The notes under the pieces: generated by a model
The model's input: only the letters and a program-made list of their open reading frames with translations
What the model was told of the DNA's origin: nothing
The model's database searches: none
From: a virus
DNA: 49,801 bases
IMG/VR virus record: IMGVR_UViG_3300049203_000167
Coordinates: 1 to 49,801 of that record
Reading direction: 5' to 3' (one strand)
In this document: positions 48,619 through 49,801 of the stretch, in pieces
How positions within the stretch are numbered: the first letter of the stretch is position 1
How the letters are laid out: each line of letters begins with the position of its first letter
Program-made: the position numbers and the translations under genes

Positions 48619-49038
48619 TTAGTCGTTGTCGCCAGTGCCGGGAATATCGTCTTCGTCGGCTTCGGCTTCGAGGCCTTCGGAGTCGGTAACGCCAGAAAAG
48701 TCCTTGTCGTCGTGCAGGCAAACGTCAACGCGAACGGCGCGGCTTTCGGCATCGTAGTGCGTCACGACAGCGTACAAGTCAATGCCGTGCGACATGAGGT
48801 TGAACAGCACGCTCTTGACGATCTTATCTTCGACTTCCTTGGCCGGAATCCAGCCGATCTGCGGATTCGTGACGCCGAGTAATTCGTCGCCGAAGTGCAC
48901 GGACATTGCCTGGCCGTCGTACGCGTTGTCAGGCCGGCGGATGATGTTCAGCGTGGTGCCGACAGTGATCTGGTCTTTGACCCGGCCGAGCTGGCCCATC
49001 TTCGTGCCGGTGAGATTGCAGCTATAAATCGTTTTCAT
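48619..49038 (-). CDS. HIRAN-domain protein, 139 aa
   Basis: The HIRAN pattern is clear: an early strand, LNIIRRPDNAYDGQAMSVHF (the R-x-P-x-N-x-Y-D-x-x-A-x-x-V core), then LGVTNPQIGWIPAKEVEDKI. HIRAN domains bind 3' single-strand DNA ends at stalled forks (as in HLTF) and are found alone or in phage and host repair proteins. The C-terminus is acidic (EGLEAEADEDDIPGTGDND). AAGGAG lies before the ATG at 49038. Placed between ATPase and SSB-like genes, it probably works in recombination or fork restart. Confidence 0.75.
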   Translation of the reverse strand: MKTIYSCNLTGTKMGQLGRVKDQITVGTTLNIIRRPDNAYDGQAMSVHFGDELLGVTNPQIGWIPAKEVEDKIVKSVLFNLMSHGIDLYAVVTHYDAESRAVRVDVCLHDDKDFSGVTDSEGLEAEADEDDIPGTGDND

Positions 49039-49050
49039 GCTAAAGGCTCC

Positions 49051-49359
49051 TTAAGTTTCGAGGCGGCTAAGAAGATCATCAACGCGACGGCGTTGCGAGC
49101 GGAGACGGCGAATGGCTTCGTTGAGGGCCGCCGCAACTGGCGACATGAGCGGAAGGGCCTCGTTGCCGACGGGTTCTGGTTTCGAAACTTCCGGCAGCAA
49201 GATCAGCGAAAGGCGCTGAGACAAAATCCCGAGAGTTTCCGCCAGCGAATCAATCGAACGGTGCAGGTCGTCGAGTGAACTTTCGACCGAGGACTTTTTC
49301 GTCCCACTGGCGAGCATGTTGCGCTCTTCCCGGGTGGAGTAATCGGTATCAATGCTCAT
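49051..49359 (-). CDS. Coiled-coil protein downstream of the Sak4-like ATPase, 102 aa
   Basis: MSIDTDY at 49359 overlaps the ATPase TGA (ATGA). Two helical stretches (DDLHRSIDSLAETLGILSQR; NEAIRRLRSQRRRVDDLLSR) predict a coiled coil or helical hairpin. Co-translation with the ATPase suggests a partner or mediator; no family recognised. Confidence 0.65.
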   Translation of the reverse strand: MSIDTDYSTREERNMLASGTKKSSVESSLDDLHRSIDSLAETLGILSQRLSLILLPEVSKPEPVGNEALPLMSPVAAALNEAIRRLRSQRRRVDDLLSRLET

Positions 49360-49787
49360 GATTCGATTACTCCCCCGTTGGCCTTCCACGATTCCAGGAT
49401 CGCGGCGAAGGTGGGTTGCATTCCGTCCTTGATCGGCAGGTTACGGGCCTTGAGGTCGACGTTCGTGGTGTCAGTTGCCCACACCCACTTCGTGCCGTCA
49501 CGCTTGCAATGCACCACGTCGCTGAAGAAGCGCGGCAACTTCGGTGCGAGCTTCTTGCCGAGAGTCGAGGCCATGAGCTGCGTGCCGCCGGTGATCTCGT
49601 CGGTTTCCCGCTCCAGGTGCGCGGTCATGGCGAAGTGGCAGCGCAGGCCGGTCGTGAGTTTCGTGATGAGCCGCTCGAGATTGTCAATCGCTACGCCCCA
49701 GTCAGCCATGGACTTCACGGGCTTGGAACCGGTGACGAGGTTCATGGAGGCCATAGCGAGGCCGGACATGCTGTCCAAGGCCAAAAG
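49356..49787 (-). CDS. Sak4-like ATPase, C-terminal part (joins 1-576)
   Basis: This holds the last 101 codons plus the 42 that duplicate the left end. The frame is continuous with bases 1-576 in the circular map. Visible here are the later ATPase strands (LRCHFAMTAHLERETDEITG) and a C-terminus with WATDTTNVDLKARN. The codons beyond 49787 belong to the fold-back artefact, not the gene. The TGA at 49356 overlaps the next gene's ATG. Confidence 0.85.
   Translation of the reverse strand, partial: LLALDSMSGLAMASMNLVTGSKPVKSMADWGVAIDNLERLITKLTTGLRCHFAMTAHLERETDEITGGTQLMASTLGKKLAPKLPRFFSDVVHCKRDGTKWVWATDTTNVDLKARNLPIKDGMQPTFAAILESWKANGGVIES
49662..49787. repeat. Direct terminal repeat, right copy
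   Basis: Identical to bases 1-126. See the left copy for what it implies about map circularity. Confidence 0.95.
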
Positions 49788-49801
49788 TTTTGGCCTTGGA
49801 C
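49773..49801. repeat. Perfect fold-back hairpin at the contig end
   Basis: GTCCAAGGCCAAAA, one G, then TTTTGGCCTTGGAC: two 14-base arms. The second arm replaces the sequence that follows the same 126 bases at the left end (CGTGTCGG), so it contradicts the circular join. An assembly or read fold-back is the simplest reading; a hairpin telomere would need the left end to fold as well, and it does not. Confidence 0.9.

Noticed and set aside
1-49801. Integrase, lysogeny repressor, tRNA genes or phage RNA polymerase
   Set aside because: I looked for tyrosine/serine recombinase motifs, an HTH repressor next to divergent promoters, tRNA cloverleaf ends and single-subunit RNA polymerase motifs and saw none.
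49773-49801. True hairpin telomere
   Set aside because: Only one end folds back, and the direct repeat of 126 bases supports a circular or redundant map instead; kept only as a low-interest check.

Overview
The window is an essentially complete genome of a tailed phage with podovirus-type virion genes. It has a small and a large terminase, a portal, a scaffold, an SU10-type major capsid protein, an adaptor, a P22-gp10-like stabilisation protein, tail fibres and a spike, and a 2134-residue ejected-type protein. There is no tape measure, tail sheath, tail-tube series, integrase, lysogeny repressor, phage RNA polymerase or tRNA gene that I can recognise. The sigma70-like promoters, Shine-Dalgarno starts, GH108 endolysin and 3-TM holin suggest a Gram-negative, probably proteobacterial, host and a lytic lifestyle. 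Bases 1-126 recur at 49662-49787 and an ATPase gene reads through that join, so the map is circular (about 49,661 bp) or carries short direct terminal repeats. The last 14 bases are a fold-back of the preceding 14.

The layout has two opposed arms. A divergent control region (11165-11637) feeds both. Rightward (11638-41941) lie packaging (TerS, a PD-(D/E)XK-like protein, TerL, portal), head (scaffold, major capsid protein, terminator), tail fibres, adaptor, the lysis cassette, more fibre genes including a GH16 plus SGNH modular protein, the stabilisation protein, a beta-helix spike, and the internal/ejection proteins. Leftward from 11368 come many small, mostly unrecognised early-type genes, then a Cas4/RecB-like nuclease. 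Across the contig ends follow a Sak4-like ATPase, a HIRAN protein, an SSB-like protein, a ParB-methyltransferase fusion, a MazG-like pyrophosphatase, a DNA polymerase with a UDG-like N-terminal domain, a deoxyribosyltransferase-like protein and a primase/helicase-type ATPase. The arms converge at 41926-41941, where the two last genes overlap tail to tail.

The most striking unexplained structure is a family of seven imperfect palindromes of 33-34 bp (arms TATGGCGGGGTAAT and ATTACCCCGCCACA, spacer 5-6). All point the same way relative to the gene they precede, and they lie in front of operons of both arms: 3313, 5736, 9471, 11638, 17906, 28082 and 43188. In two of them the left arm contains the TATAAT of a near-consensus sigma70 promoter. 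They look like operators of one genome-wide regulator. A 75-residue ribbon-helix-helix-like protein (4385-4612) is a candidate to bind them.

Other points of interest are a pair of diverged paralogues with separate promoters (7623-8234 and 10634-11164), a word-repeat-rich noncoding block with an AT-rich core that could be a replication origin (10182-10633) and is echoed upstream of the polymerase gene, a leaderless 29-codon ORF exactly at a predicted start site, and a giant virion protein carrying both a lytic transglycosylase domain and an HEAGH zinc-protease motif.
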